NCBI GenBank assembly: GCA_963978895.1
Contig: OZ022242.1
Location: 24,097,663-24,161,662 of the forward strand
Reading direction: 5' to 3'
Length of the DNA stretch: 64,000 nucleotides
Source: Erpobdella octoculata
Taxonomy: Eukaryota > Annelida > Clitellata > Hirudinida > Erpobdellidae
Part shown: one piece after another, positions 1 through 10,499 of the stretch
Numbering within the stretch: the stretch's first letter is position 1
Layout of the letters: the number at the start of each line of letters is the position of its first letter
Translations under genes and position numbers: made by a program
Notes under the pieces: generated by a model
What the model saw: only the letters and a program-made list of their open reading frames with translations
Database searches by the model: none
Told to the model about the DNA's origin: nothing

Positions 1-871
1 ACAACATTTGGTGACGAACAGCTCCATAAGCATTGGCAAAGTCTAACCAGACAATGTGCAAGCTGAGACGATTATCTTTAGCTCTTTTCAATGCTTTCCA
101 GATCACTGACGAATGTTCGATGCATCCTGGTACTCCTGGCACTCCTCCCTTCTCAACAGACCTGTCGATGTAATTGTTTGGAATTACATAGCTTGTCAGT
201 CTCCGAGCAAGGACAGCAAAAAATATCTTTCCCTCGACGTTTAACAATGAAATTGGGCGAAACTGATATATTGCCTTCGAGTCTTTTTCTTTCGGAATAA
301 AGATACCTTCTGCTCTTTGCCATTCGTTTTCAATTTTTCTTCTTTCCCAAGAGCCCACGAGTAGAGAATGCAATAATCTCAATACTTCTGGGCATTTTTT
401 GTAGACGAGATATGGCACCCCATTTGGTCCAGGAGCAGATCTGTTTCTTGTTCTGTAGAGAAATTGAGTAACTTCAAGTAACGAAATCATGCCTTCTCTG
501 AAAGAAAAGTTTGGAAGTGGGATTTCTGGAAGATCGGTTCTTTCTTATAACTGCTGATCTCCACGCGGGTCACGGAATGCAGACCGAAAATATTCATCGA
601 GCGTTGCTTTGTCTGCTTGAAGCGTTCCTGACTTGAGTGGGTCCAGTAAATTTCTTCCATATTTGAATGGGTCTTTGATGAACTGAAACCTGGCATTTCT
701 CTGATCTCTTTTCTTTATCCGAAAACGCTCGGCAGACAAACGACGCCCCAAACTCTGCCGCAGCTCTGCGAGACCAGCTTTTTCATTTTCCTGGGCTCTT
801 TTCCACCGCTTTCGTAACAATTTCTTTTCTCTCTTCAGCTGATTGATTTCTCTTTGTCGTCTAGAAATCAC
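1..871 (-). pseudogene. NeSL/R2-type LINE, reverse transcriptase N-terminal part
   Basis: Read on the minus strand from 871 down to 1, one frame stays open except for a single TAA at 547-545. It starts with a basic, charged linker (KREKKLLRKRW) and continues after the stop into RT motifs: SAPGPNGVPYLVYKKCPE, a FIPKEKDS block, FRPISLLNVEGK, KGGVPGVPGCIEHS and VWLDFANAYGAV with the first catalytic Asp region. These motif forms (APGPNGVPY, GVPGVPGC) are those of LINEs with a restriction-like endonuclease, the R2/NeSL group. In an active element this protein would nick DNA and reverse transcribe its own RNA. The copy leaves the window at base 1, so the YxDD box and endonuclease are not visible. 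The internal stop and the adjacent frameshifts mark it as dead. Confidence 0.8.
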
Positions 872-1455
872 GCCTTCATTGTTTCAAACCTGACGTTTTT
901 GTTTCACACCAAACAATTCAGTGCATTTTTTCGTAAATAACATCAGTGAAATCTTTCATACTGAAATTTGATGAATTTCTTGAACGTGTTTTGAGAAGTT
1001 TTGAGAGTGTTTTGTCCAACTTTTTCTATGCAATTGTATCTCCTGCTGCAGGAAAATCAATTCTTGGCCTAGGTTGACTGGTTTCTACTTAGGGCAGACA
1101 AATGACGCCCCAAACTCTGCCGCAGCTCTGCGAGACCAGCTTTTTCATTTTCCTGGGCTTTTTTCCACCGCTTTCGTAACAATTTCTTTTCTCTCTTCAG
1201 CTGATTGATTTCTTTTTGTCGTCTAGAAATCACGCCTTCATTGTTTCGAACCTGAAGTTTTTGTTTCACACCAAACAATTCAATTCAGTGCTTTTTTCGT
1301 AAATAACATCAGTGAAATCTTTCATACTGAAATTTGATGAATTTCTTGAACGTGTTTTGAAAAGTTTTGAGAGTGTTTCGTCCAACTTTTTCCATGCAAT
1401 TGTATCTCCTGCTGCAGGAATATCAATTCTTGGCCTAGGTTGACTGATTTCTACT
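731..1455. repeat. 362-bp direct duplication inside the LINE
   Basis: The stretch beginning GGCAGACAAACGACGCCCC near 731 recurs near 1093 with about 95% identity, at a spacing of 362 bp (GACGCCCC at 742 and 1104). The two copies carry the same LINE coding segment (ISRRQxEINQLKREKK) but in different frames: copy one has an extra A and a TGA, copy two has a 5-bp AATTC duplication. The duplication arose after the LINE inserted, or by recombination between two LINE copies. Confidence 0.85.
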
Positions 1456-1919
1456 TCCGGATTCACATCTTGAACTGCGTCGGGGCTGTGGTTGGCCTCC
1501 GGCCCAGCAATGTTCGACGTTTTACCTGGATTAATATCTGATGCAGGACGTTGACGGAATTCGGTTAAGCAGCCCATTTTCGTTCTGTGGACTTTCATTC
1601 CACGGATCGTCTTGAAACTCCTACCGCAGACACAATCGTGAAGCATACCCCCATTAGGGTCCGTTGAAGAAGCAGGGTCGTTGTCCAAAGGTCCGAATGT
1701 GAGTTCATCATTCTCCCCCTCCTTTCGGTTGGAACTCTGGGGGCATTTCGTAGTATAAGATGAAGCGGCATTTGAACGGATTGTACTTCGGCTAAGCCAG
1801 CCCTGATACCCGTGAAGTTCTCGTCTTTCCGAGAGGTCACTTGTCTTTCCAAGTGTCAACGGTCTTTCCCAGTTGCCAACGGTCTTTCCCAGTTGCCAAC
1901 GGTCTTTCCCAGTTGTCAC
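1069..1919 (-). pseudogene. NeSL/R2-type LINE N-terminal region with C2H2 finger
   Basis: The minus-strand frame from 1919 to 1266 encodes 217 residues with a zinc finger of the form CVCGRSFKTIRGMKVHRTKMGC (Cys-X-Cys...His...Cys) around residues 95-118, typical of the N-terminal DNA-binding finger of R2/NeSL LINEs. It is followed by a Pro-rich linker and the segment TIAWKKLDETLSKLF. The frame is lost at 1266 through a 5-bp duplication, and the coding signal resumes at 1278-1069 (basic linker) in another frame. This is the N-terminal half of the same LINE whose RT lies at 1-871, disrupted by the 362-bp duplication. The start codon used here is only the first Met in frame. Confidence 0.7.
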
Positions 1920-1945
1920 CGGTCTTTCCCGGTTGCCAAATGGCT
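1848..1945. repeat. 20-bp minisatellite
   Basis: About five copies of a 20-bp unit close to GGTCTTTCCCAGTTGCCAAC lie head to tail at the 5' edge of the LINE coding region. On the minus strand they encode the repeating peptide GKTVGNWERP at the start of the 217-residue frame, so they may be 5' UTR rather than true coding sequence. Confidence 0.85.
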
Positions 1946-2215
1946 TAATGCCTCATAAATGTGTTATAACTCTTTGCGAGCTTTCGTCGCCGAAGGTCTT
2001 CAGAAGAAGAACCTCTCATTTTTAGCGTTTTGGCCTTAAACTTCTTGACACTTTTAAGAGAGGTGGGCCCACGTCCGTTGATCAGGCGGACGCCCTTCGG
2101 CGAGAAAAATTTCCAAATTCCTAACTTGAAACACGAAAATTCAAAAGTTCAGCAGAAAACTGTTCGAAACAAAACTTGAAATCGCCGGAACGATGATTGC
2201 TCAATGTAAACAAGG

Positions 2216-2509
2216 CTAAACCATTTCGTGTGCATCTTGTAGCGCTTTCTTTTTTCTATTAGCGAAAATCCTAAAAGATGCAGCTTCAGCTGTCTGGGAG
2301 ATCTCCTTGATGGCTCGAGTTTTTTCTCGGTTTGAAAAACCAAGAGCTTTCAGCAGTTTTAACATTGAGCTGCTAACCAACCCTCGAACGCCAACCTCGA
2401 CTGCAAAAATTTCAGTCCTGAACCCTTTGGCATTCAAATCACATGCTAAATCCCTATATCTCTCCTCTTTGAAAATATTGCTAGGTTCCATGTTACTTTC
2501 CCATGGCAC
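2216..2509 (-). pseudogene. NeSL/R2-type LINE C-terminal tail
   Basis: The minus-strand frame 2509-2216 encodes 97 residues, ERYRDLACDLNAKGFRTE followed by FAVEVGVRGLVSSSMLKLL and AIKEISQTAEAASF. This matches the conserved C-terminal tail of restriction-endonuclease LINEs, which lies after the endonuclease. On the minus strand it precedes the N-terminal region at 1919, so it is the tail of another copy placed head to tail with the first. It abuts the (TATG)n array at its upstream side, so it looks 5'-truncated at the microsatellite. Confidence 0.65.
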
Positions 2510-2515
2510 AGAGAG

Positions 2516-2548
<33 letters not shown>

Positions 2549-2741
2549 TGTATGTATGTATGTATGTATGTATGTATGTATGTATGTATGTATGTATGTA
2601 TGTATGTATGTATGTATGTATGTATGTTTGTATGTATTTATGTATGTATGTATGTATGTATGTATGTATGTATGTATGTATGTATGTATGTATGTATGTA
2701 TGTATGTATGTATGTATGTATGTATGTATGTATGTATGTTA
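2516..2741. repeat. (TATG)n microsatellite
   Basis: About 225 bp of TATG repeat with two variant units (TTTG, ATTT) near 2625-2640. The Met-Tyr-Val-Cys reading frames across it are low-complexity artefacts. Confidence 0.98.
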
Positions 2742-4145
2742 TAAAAAAAATCTATGCGTTGTGCTGTTGTGCGCTTGTGAAGAAGTGAAGATGGTGCGGT
2801 ACAGCCTGAGCGCAGTATCGAAGATTCGCGGAGGGATAGTGTTATTAACTTTTTTAATATGCGATATTTATTAAAAATTGTTATTTATATTCAATTAATA
2901 TTAGACTATAACATATCCAAATTTCATTAATTTTTTGCTGGCATATAACTTTTTAATTAGTTGGAAAAAGTTGTGTCCTGGGAAAGAAAATTAAAAGTGT
3001 AGTAGGTTGTTTGTTTAACATTCTGTGGGTTCCTTTAGGCAGATATGGAAAGGTTGCGTAAACTTCCATCAGACATCAATATTGAATAATGAGAAAAGAC
3101 AAAATGTTCTTTATTTATTTTATTATTATTGGTTTAGAATAATAAAAAATGAATATAAAGGATTTTTGAGAAACGAAGTTTTTTACGCTTCGCTTCGTAA
3201 ACCTTTATATTAACTTTGCTTTTCTGTCTGTATGAATGAGCACAAACCCCTTTCCCGTCCTCAAATCGATGTGTAACTTGATCCATAGATTCGTGAGGAC
3301 CAAACATTATTTTTGAGATGGTCACTCTAAAAAAAAATTAATTTTTTATTTGAATCTCAGCTTAAAAAATCTATGCATCATTACCTCATTGTTTATTTCA
3401 TTGAAAGACAACATGTTTTTGACGGGTCGCTGCTATTGCCCCGGTGGTTCTAGTCGAGTAGAATTAAAAAATTTCCTGGTTGTACCTAGACCAAATTTGC
3501 AACAAGCTGATTTTTTTTATATTTTCTTTGTAATACGTTTTTGAATTTTCCTGCAAATATCGGTTGAAATCGTCCTTGGCAAAACTGGTTTTTTGACGCT
3601 TTTTTGAACGAGATTTACCGTAGTGAGCGATAAGTTATTATTTTCGTAAATTGACGTAAAACATCTAATTTCTAAGTTGTTTTTTCTAATTTCTTGAGTT
3701 TCTATTGTTCTTTTTCAAAATGGGTGAACTAAATAAATGGTGTTTAATTTGTCGAACCGAATTCCGATCCGACAACGTCTGTGATAGTCAAGATTCAAGA
3801 AGATGGTTACACTAGGTGTTAAAGGTATCGAAACTTTACTATGCCAATTCAGCGTTTTACGCGGTGATGAACACGGTTTAGAAAACTGTTTAATAGACTA
3901 AACTCAGAACATTATCAGAACATACTACGAACAAGTTTTTTACAGAAAAACTTACTAAAAACCGACTTTAAGCAAATATATCCAAAGGCGATGTTGATAA
4001 GCGGAATAATACAATTCAAGGAATGAAAAGTAAGAAAGAGTTAATATAAAAAAAAAATATTAAAAAAAATGTTAAAGGGTTCAAAATAATTGTTTAATTA
4101 TTTAATATGCATCTTCAATTTTAAAAAATCAAAGCGCTGAGCGGA
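2742..4145. other. AT-rich interval without a clear gene
   Basis: Non-coding AT-rich DNA. The part near 3214-3420 has a weak TCTGTCTG plus 'CCCGTC...GATC' pattern like the Helentron-type repeats seen elsewhere in the window. I see no structural RNA or open frame of note apart from the short fragment at 3720. Confidence 0.5.
3720..3898 (+). pseudogene. Possible decayed N-terminal coding fragment
   Basis: ATG at 3720 opens MGELNKWCLICRTEF with a Cys-X2-Cys pair, stops at TAG 3813-3815, and coding-like text resumes in another frame (MVTLGVKGIETLL...RGDEHGLENCL). A Cys pair followed by a 'VT-KGI-TL...RGD' pattern resembles the N-terminus of a group of invertebrate hypothetical or transposon-linked proteins. 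I do not recognise a defined family and the similarity is from memory of a pattern only. Confidence 0.25.
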
Positions 4146-4149
4146 AATT

Positions 4150-4345
4150 TATCCGTGACTAGCGGGGTTTTTCTATCGTTTTTTTCTTTCGCTCCCGTTT
4201 CCCTTCCCGCTTACTCTTACGCTCCCGGTCGCTTTCCCGCTCCCGGTCACTTTTCAGCTCTCGATCGCTTTCTCGCTCACGCTTGCTCTCCTTTTCCTGG
4301 TCACTTTCTCGTTCTCCACACGATTCTGGTACCAATCATGACCTC
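4150..4345 (-). mobile_element. Helentron-like 3' end with GC-rich minisatellite
   Basis: Read on the minus strand this ends AGAAAAACCCCGCTAGTC, the form of a Helentron 3' terminus (compare 50730 and 62127). Upstream is a degenerate 15-18-bp minisatellite, variants of GAGCGGGAAAGCGACCGG, also present at the other two sites. No coding capacity is seen. The 5' end was not found; the element abuts the gypsy protease fragment at about 4360. Confidence 0.6.
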
Positions 4346-4360
4346 GAAAACTCAGAATTT

Positions 4361-5058
4361 CTACTCCTTGCTTTGATACAGCTCCGAGTTAGTCGACGTT
4401 TTTCTATAATTTACCCGATCATTCCTCTGAGTGCTGTCGTAGTTGGGAGCGGATTTCTGTGGTTTCCGACCAAAGCGTTTTCCTGCAGCCATTGCATCAA
4501 AACTTCTTACCCCTTCAACATTTCCCAGCACGAGATCGCAAAGTAGGTTTTTCATGCACACCACCTCTCTGGTTCCTCTGAGCCAGTCTGTTTTGATTTT
4601 TACCACTGCTGTTGGAGCTACCCGAACTGTGCCGTCAATCAAAACACAGGGTCTCGTTCTTCTGGTCATCTGACGCGGGTGCACTAATGATTCCTTTACC
4701 ATTATGGCAGTACAGCCAGTGTCCCTCAAAACCTTTACCGGTTTTCTGTTCACAAACCCTCTGGTTAAATTAAACTTTTCTCCTGAGTGCAAACAACCAT
4801 CCGCAGTGACAGGCAAAACGCATCCACACTTCAATTCCACCTCATCCATTTTTCCTTCCATCACCATGACAGAGCATGCATTCACAACGCCGGAATCCTT
4901 GCATAGTGCTGACGTAGTCGTCTCTTTCCGTGTTAGACAAATTACTGGATTACTAGGGCTACTTTGCCGACACTCTCTTGCCATGTGCCCCGTTTGATGA
5001 CAGTTTTAGCAGCGAGGTCCAACAATTTTGGAGTCACTGACCGGCTGACCCCGGTTCC
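4361..5058 (-). pseudogene. Ty3/gypsy gag zinc knuckle and protease fragment
   Basis: On the minus strand the fragment begins in a CCHC knuckle (CxNCHxxGHMAREC) in which the residue after the first Cys is a TAA stop near 5010, then runs open from 4984 to 4361. It contains the retropepsin active site VLRDTGCTAIMV. It is closely similar, residue by residue, to the C-terminal half of the 661-residue protein at 38600-40585 and breaks off at the shared sequence ELYQSKE. In an intact element these regions package RNA and cleave the polyprotein. Here the fragment lies downstream of RT and RNase H, the reverse of normal gypsy order, so it is a rearranged piece. Confidence 0.85.
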
Positions 5059-5568
5059 AATTGGTGAAACACGTATATCTTTTTTTTTTAAGTAGATACT
5101 AAGTATTAATTTTTACATCTGTAGCAATTACAGTTGTTGAGTAGCAGTTACTTTAAAAACCAAATAACCCTATTTTCCACCCCACATTTGAAGTCCTGGA
5201 AACCAAATTTTCAAAAAATGGTGAAACACGTATATCATTATTTTTAGAGTAGAAACTAAATACTAATTTTTATTTTTGTAGCATTCACAGTTTTTGAGTA
5301 GCAGCTACTTTAAAAACCAAGTAATCCTATTGTCCACCCCACATTTGAAGTCCTGGTTACCTAATTTTCAAAAAATGCTAAAACACGTATTTTATTATTT
5401 TTAGAGTAGAAACTAAATACTAATTTTTACTCATGTAGCATTCACAGTTTTTGAGTAGCAGCTACTTTAAAAACCAAATAACCCAATTTTCCAACCCACA
5501 TTTGAGGTCTGGGAAACCGAATTTTCAAAAAATGGCGAAACATGTATCTTTTTATTTTTCAAAAAGAA
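5059..5568 (-). repeat. ~160-bp Helentron minisatellite, three units
   Basis: Three degenerate units of about 160 bp contain the reverse complement of GGTTTCCAGGACTTCAAATG ... AAAACTG...GCTAC. The same unit fills the Helentron-like elements at 50.8-60 kb. It separates the two gypsy pieces and abruptly replaces the end of the RNase H reading frame at about 5568. Confidence 0.85.
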
Positions 5569-6718
5569 TCCATAGTATATGTAATGGTCGAATTTGTTAC
5601 AAGCAAACACGATGGCAAGAAGTTCTTTTTCTATCTGTGCATAGTTTTTTTCACAATCTGTTAAGGAACGGCTACTGTAAGCAACTGGCCCTTGAGACTG
5701 CATTAGACAAGCCCCTAATCCAAAACTTGAAGCATCAGCTTGAATCACAATGTCATCCTTTGGATTGAAAAATTTTAACAATGGCAGGTTGGACACAACG
5801 TTTTTAATCTTGTCCAATGCTACTGTGTGATTGGATGACCACTGAAAAATGGAATTTTTTTTTAACAAAGATCTGATGGTTCAGTGACGTCAGCCATTTT
5901 GGGAACAAACTTTATGATATACGCGAGCATGCCCATTAGACGACGTAAGTCAGACAATGACTTGGGCGGTGGCATGTTTGTGATCGCCTCAATTTTCTCT
6001 GGATCAGCTTTATTTTTTATTTATTTTTTTATTTCTTTTTCACAACGCCTTTTCCAAGACAAGTCTTGCTCGAAGGCGAGAAAGGGTAGTTAGTTGTAGA
6101 GGCAGCCATTTATAGGCGCCTACCCTTTTAGCAATGCGAGTGAACTCCTTGCTTAAGGGAGTTACGCTGGTGACGCCGGCGAGGTTCGAACTGCTGACCT
6201 AACGATCGACAGGCGAACGCTCTACCGCTCTGCCACCAGCTTTAACGCCTTCGTGTGAAATTATATGTCCCATGTAACAAACAGATTTAACCCGATATTG
6301 TATCTTGTTGATATTAAATCGAACACCATTTTTTAAAGCTTTTTCAAACACTTTGCTTAGTCATGTCATCAAATATGATATTCACTCCTCTTATGTCACC
6401 AAATATTGACGTGTTGATTCGTGAAACACCTCTGGGGCACTTGATATGCCAAATGGCATCCTCAACATTCGGTATCTTCCAAATGGTGTATTGAAGGTAC
6501 ACAAAAATGAGCTAGTTTCATCTAAAGGAACTTGATAGAACCCTTGGCTCATGTCTATCACCGTGAAGATTGTCTTGCCATGAAAAGTGTGGATAATGTC
6601 ATCAAGTGTTGGAATGCTAAAATGTTCTCTTAAAATGGCTTTGTTTAGATCTCTTGGATCGAGGCAGAGACGCAAAGATCCATTTTTCTTTTCAACAATC
6701 AACAACGAATTGACCCAC
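5569..6718 (-). pseudogene. Ty3/gypsy reverse transcriptase and RNase H fragment
   Basis: From 6718 downward the minus strand encodes RT motifs WVNSLLIVEKKNGSLRLCLD, FTVIDMSQGFYQVPLD and FGRYRMLRMPFGISSAPE, then, after frame breaks, VCYMGHIISHEG, a SINE insertion, PPPKSLSDLRRLMGM and the RNase H start VIQADASSFGLGACLMQ with RSLTDCEKNYAQIEKELLAI. The FADD-equivalent catalytic box is damaged or lost between 6391 and 6300. The piece starts inside RT, fused to a Helitron helicase, and stops inside RNase H at the minisatellite. It encodes no working enzyme. Confidence 0.88.
6013..6240 (-). mobile_element. tRNA-derived SINE inserted in gypsy pol
   Basis: On the minus strand it begins GCTGGTGGCAGAGCGGTAG (box A region) and has box B GTTCGAACC at about 6188-6180, then the body GTAGGCGCCTATAAATGGC and an A-rich (AAATAAA)n tail. 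The flanking duplication is CAGCTTTA at 6005-6012 and 6237-6244; its first bases overlap the SINE start, so the true duplication is 7-8 bp. RT-coding sequence is continuous if the element is removed. This is an RNA polymerase III-type retroposon with no protein. Confidence 0.9.
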
Positions 6719-8011
6719 CTTGTCAGCGCTATAGTAAATTTGTGCATCGCCATGGATTAATTCAATTATTCGTCGATTCATTTCTAGCGTCTGTGCGTTT
6801 GTTGGAGCAACAATGACTTTCTTTGACAGCTCTTCCGTTGACATATGCTCAATGTTAGCGAAGATTATATTTATGAGATCTTGTGATGTTATCATCTCTT
6901 TCGGAATCTCGATTGTGTCCTCTTCATAGATACCTGGTGTTCCTGGTAATGTCCCTGATCCAACTTGAAGAAGCCACTGATTGTGATTGTCTTGACCATT
7001 GCTACGCATGTTTACTGTCAAGGAAAGTACTTTAAATTTGCTCCACAGTGAGCTAGATTTTATGCAACTTTCAATAATTTCTGTACGCGTTCCTCTTTGT
7101 ACGACCGGAAGAGTCTGGCGAAAATCACCGCCTAGAACTAAAACTTTTCCTCCAAAGCTTACACCATTCTTCATCAGTTCACGCAAAAGCAAATCTATGT
7201 AACGTAATCCATTTTTTGGCAGCATTGTGATCTCATCGATGACGATAAGGGAGGCTTCGCGTAAAGCAGCAGCTTCAGGTGAATTCAATCGCATTGAGGA
7301 GACTGATGTGTCAAGCAAAGGAACAGGAAGCTTAAAACCGCTGTGAACTGTGCGACCTCCTTTCAGCAATGTGGCAGCAATACCGTGGTATCAAATGACA
7401 AAACTGTGAGTCCATTTCCACGAAAGTATGCCATCAGTGTCGTGTACAAAAACATCTTGCCCGAACCGCCTGGGCCATCAACATAAAAGAGTTTACATTC
7501 TGCATGCAAATTCTCTACTGCTATCGAAATCTTTATGTATGCTGCTAGCTGTCCTTCATTCAATTTCTCAATCTGTTCAGCTGCTTGACGTGCTTCTTCC
7601 TCTTGATCGAAAATGTGTTCGTCTCTTGGCGCTTCTCCAGTTGGAATTCGCAAACTTACACCTGCACAGGACATTCCATGCTGCTTAAGAACAAAGTTGA
7701 TATCGTGAAGTGTAAAATTTCGTGATATTTCTTCACTATATCTTCTCGAGTAGTCAAGTGATAAATTTTCAAAATGATCTTCGAAAAGTTTAAGAGGCTG
7801 TGCTGGTTGACAGAAAACCATGATGTATGCGATCATCTCACGCAGCTGCTTAGGCATTAAATATGTTCCGGCATCAGTTAAACATCTATCTGATTCGAGA
7901 AGGCCTCGTGCCATAGCTGCAGCTTTGAACGTTTCGCACAAATTACCATCAAACGTACGCAGAAACTCAAAAGTTGTTTCTCCAGGAACATGTAACAGCA
8001 GTAATCTCAAG
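6715..8011 (-). pseudogene. Helitron copy 1, PIF1-type helicase part
   Basis: Read on the minus strand from 8011 to 6715. It opens with LRLLLLHVPGETTFEFLRT, a Helitron linker. Helicase motifs follow: Walker A as DGPGGSGKM, in which the usual Thr/Ser after Lys is Met; Walker B as LIVIDEITML; motif III as LGGDFRQTLPVV. A frameshift lies near 7370. The protein is cut off at QIYYSADKV, before the C-terminal helicase motifs, where gypsy RT begins. In active Helitrons this 5'-3' helicase unwinds the donor strand during rolling-circle transposition. The altered Walker A and the truncation mean this copy is inactive. Confidence 0.9.
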
Positions 8012-8860
8012 TAGAGATGGGAATCGAACCGAACCCGAACCGAACACACCGAACTCGAACCCTACTTTTTACCTAACCGAACCGAACCCGAACTTAGTTG
8101 TTGACCGAACCGAACCGAACCCGAACTTAGTTGTTGACCGAACCGTACCGAACCCAAACTCTGTTTTGCTCTGAACGAACCGAACCCGAACGAACACATG
8201 CTAAATTCATCGAACCTATTTTTTTAAATTTAAATTATGATTATGAATTATTCTTGAAATAATATCGCTGTTATTGTTTGTCTTATGGAAGCTTATGCAC
8301 ATCTTTGTTGTTATGTTTATTTTCTTTCTCGCGTAGCTTATTACACGTGCGGTCGTGTTGCTTGAATTACCAATTTTGTTGTTTGTTGTATTTATTATAT
8401 AGAACAACTTAAATAATATGGCAAATACTAATAAGTTAGCAAACGGTTCTAAATGGAGCAAACAAAAGCTGGAAACGTTTGTTACAGAAGGAAAGGCACG
8501 CTTAGTGTCAGCAACATGACTATGAGTGAGCGAAGAGCTCGAATGAGTACTGAAACATTAAAAATGTATTTTTTTTAAATACAATATGGAACCCTAATTT
8601 TTTTAAATGTCTTGAATTAAAAAACTGACTATTTTTAATTCAATTATCATCGAATCTAGCTCGAGCCATAGCTATCCCAAGCCAAACCCGAACTTTAACA
8701 ACTAGCGAACCGAACCGAACCGAACTCGAACTGTAAGCACTACCGAACCGAACCGAACCCGAACTGTAACCAGTAGCAAACTGAACCGAACCCGAACTAT
8801 AGCCACTACCAAACCGAACCGAACCCGAACTCCTAAATTAGGGTTTGATTCCCATCTATA
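8012..8860. mobile_element. Non-autonomous hAT element with 8-bp TSD
   Basis: An 849-bp insert splits the Helitron. Its ends are TAGAGATGGGAATCGAACC and the near inverted copy TATAGATGGGAATCAAACC. The flanking 8-bp duplication is ATCTCAAG (8004-8011 and 8861-8868), which fits the hAT consensus nTnnnnAn. Subterminal regions are packed with direct and inverted GAACCGAACCCGAAC motifs, expected transposase-binding repeats. No transposase frame is present; the small internal frames are not convincing. Confidence 0.88.
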
Positions 8861-10477
8861 ATCTCAAGTAAAAACGCTCTTCATCCTTCACGCTCACTGT
8901 GTACATTCTCGCAATCGTTTTTTCGCCTCCTCTTTTCTGCTCTTGCCATTGACCACGTACGTACACAAAATGATAAGGGATATCTGTGTATAAATGAACT
9001 TGTGCCGCTGGATTATTTGTATTGAGCTCGAACCATGATTCAAGTTTCATTTTTCCAATTCGTGCAGCAAGCAGAGCTTCTTCTTCCCGATCTTCTTCAA
9101 AAACAATTTGCTGCTGATTTGGTAAGTGAACAGGCAATCGTGCATTTTGTATTCTCGCAAACGCCAAATCGCTTCAGGCGCACTCACGTACCGGCATTCG
9201 ATGAAATTACTTATTTCATTGTATCGAAGCTCAGGTTGATCATTTGATGTTATAGCAATATTGGCACAATCATACCCTTTGAAAATATATTTATAAATAT
9301 ATTTGACAAATTTCAGAGAAGTGGAACATTCAACGTTGATGTGTGCGTTGAATTTTAGTGTCAGAAAAGGATTGTAAGGCACGACATTACGATTATCCAT
9401 CAACGATCCTCTAACTGTTACTTGCTCATCACGGCGACGACGATAGGAAGGATATCCATTCACATTGAGTTGAGTGTGTTTATTAAACTCCTTAGGATAC
9501 TGCTTTGAACTCTTTCCATCCTTCATGCATGGTGCGTTTGGATATCTGATGCCGCATGGTCCATGTATCGTGCATTTTAGCACTATTTCGCGAAGCCTAG
9601 GACTATTAACTCTAGGAATTTCTGCAGAAATGAATTGATCATTTCGTTCGGGTGTTGTGAATTTATTTTCGGCTCTCAATGTTACTAAGATATGCGCGTA
9701 CGGCAGCCCTCTTTTCTGAACCTCAATAGAATAGACAAATGCGACTGCTTTTCCGAAAATTCCATTTGAAGTGACGTATTTTATCAATGAGTCTAGCTTA
9801 ATTTTAAAAACCCTTGCGACTAAGTCAGGACGATCTGTGGTGTCCTCTCCTGGTTTCAAATTGCTTAAAATTTCTTTCCAGCTCGCATTAGCGGTGAAGG
9901 TGATGAACAAATCAGGCGAACCCCATTTTGCCAATATGGACATGGCGTCACAACATCGCTCTCTCATGTTTCGAGGTGAGCCTTCAAAACTCGTTGGAAG
10001 AATCACGGATATTCCAGCTGCTATTTGTTCATTTTGAGCCACATTCGCCACATGATCAGCGAGTCCTTGATACTGCTCGGCACGCAGTCGCTTCTGATTC
10101 TGTCGAATGAAGTTGAGATTGTTCGCTTCGACTTGTAAATAAGAATCAACGATCCATTGCTGAGTGAGCCTTCCCGCGCTCATAATTGGATTGAATTCAT
10201 CACGAATCGCTGTCATTACGGCTTTGAACTGAAACATGGATACTTTTGCTCGCACTCGATTCCTCGCTACACCTGGATATGTTTCGCACTCCCAATTTGG
10301 CTGCCAGCCTGGCTCGCCATACGGAAAGAGAATAGCATATGTTAGTGGGTCCATATTGGGACTGAGAATGTTAATGTTGATGAACTGCTGGTTGGGATCT
10401 TCAGGATTAATCGGATAAATGCAGATATCACGATCAAATGGTGGCTCTCCGTCTTCATTCACAAAAATCATGGCCAC
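8861..10477 (-). pseudogene. Helitron copy 1, Rep (HUH) domain
   Basis: The minus-strand frame 10477-9047 encodes 476 residues with the Helitron N-terminal domain (ILSPNMDPLTYAILFPYG, WGSPDLFITFTANASWKEI) and Rep motifs. The HUH motif reads RGLPYAHILVTL, so the first metal-binding His is Tyr. The two-tyrosine motif is intact as VKYIYKYIFKGYD. A deletion near 9160 shifts the frame; coding continues as RLPVHLPNQQQIVFEEDREE to 8861, where the hAT element interrupts it. An active protein would nick and join single strands during rolling-circle transposition. The start codon is simply the first Met; upstream N-terminal sequence seems absent. Confidence 0.92.
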
Positions 10478-10499
10478 TTCATTACTTGTCGCACATGTT

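Noticed and set aside
2503..2874. Long Met-Tyr-Val-Cys open frames across the TATG array
   Set aside because: Pure tetranucleotide repeat; all frames stay open by arithmetic, with no upstream coding signal.
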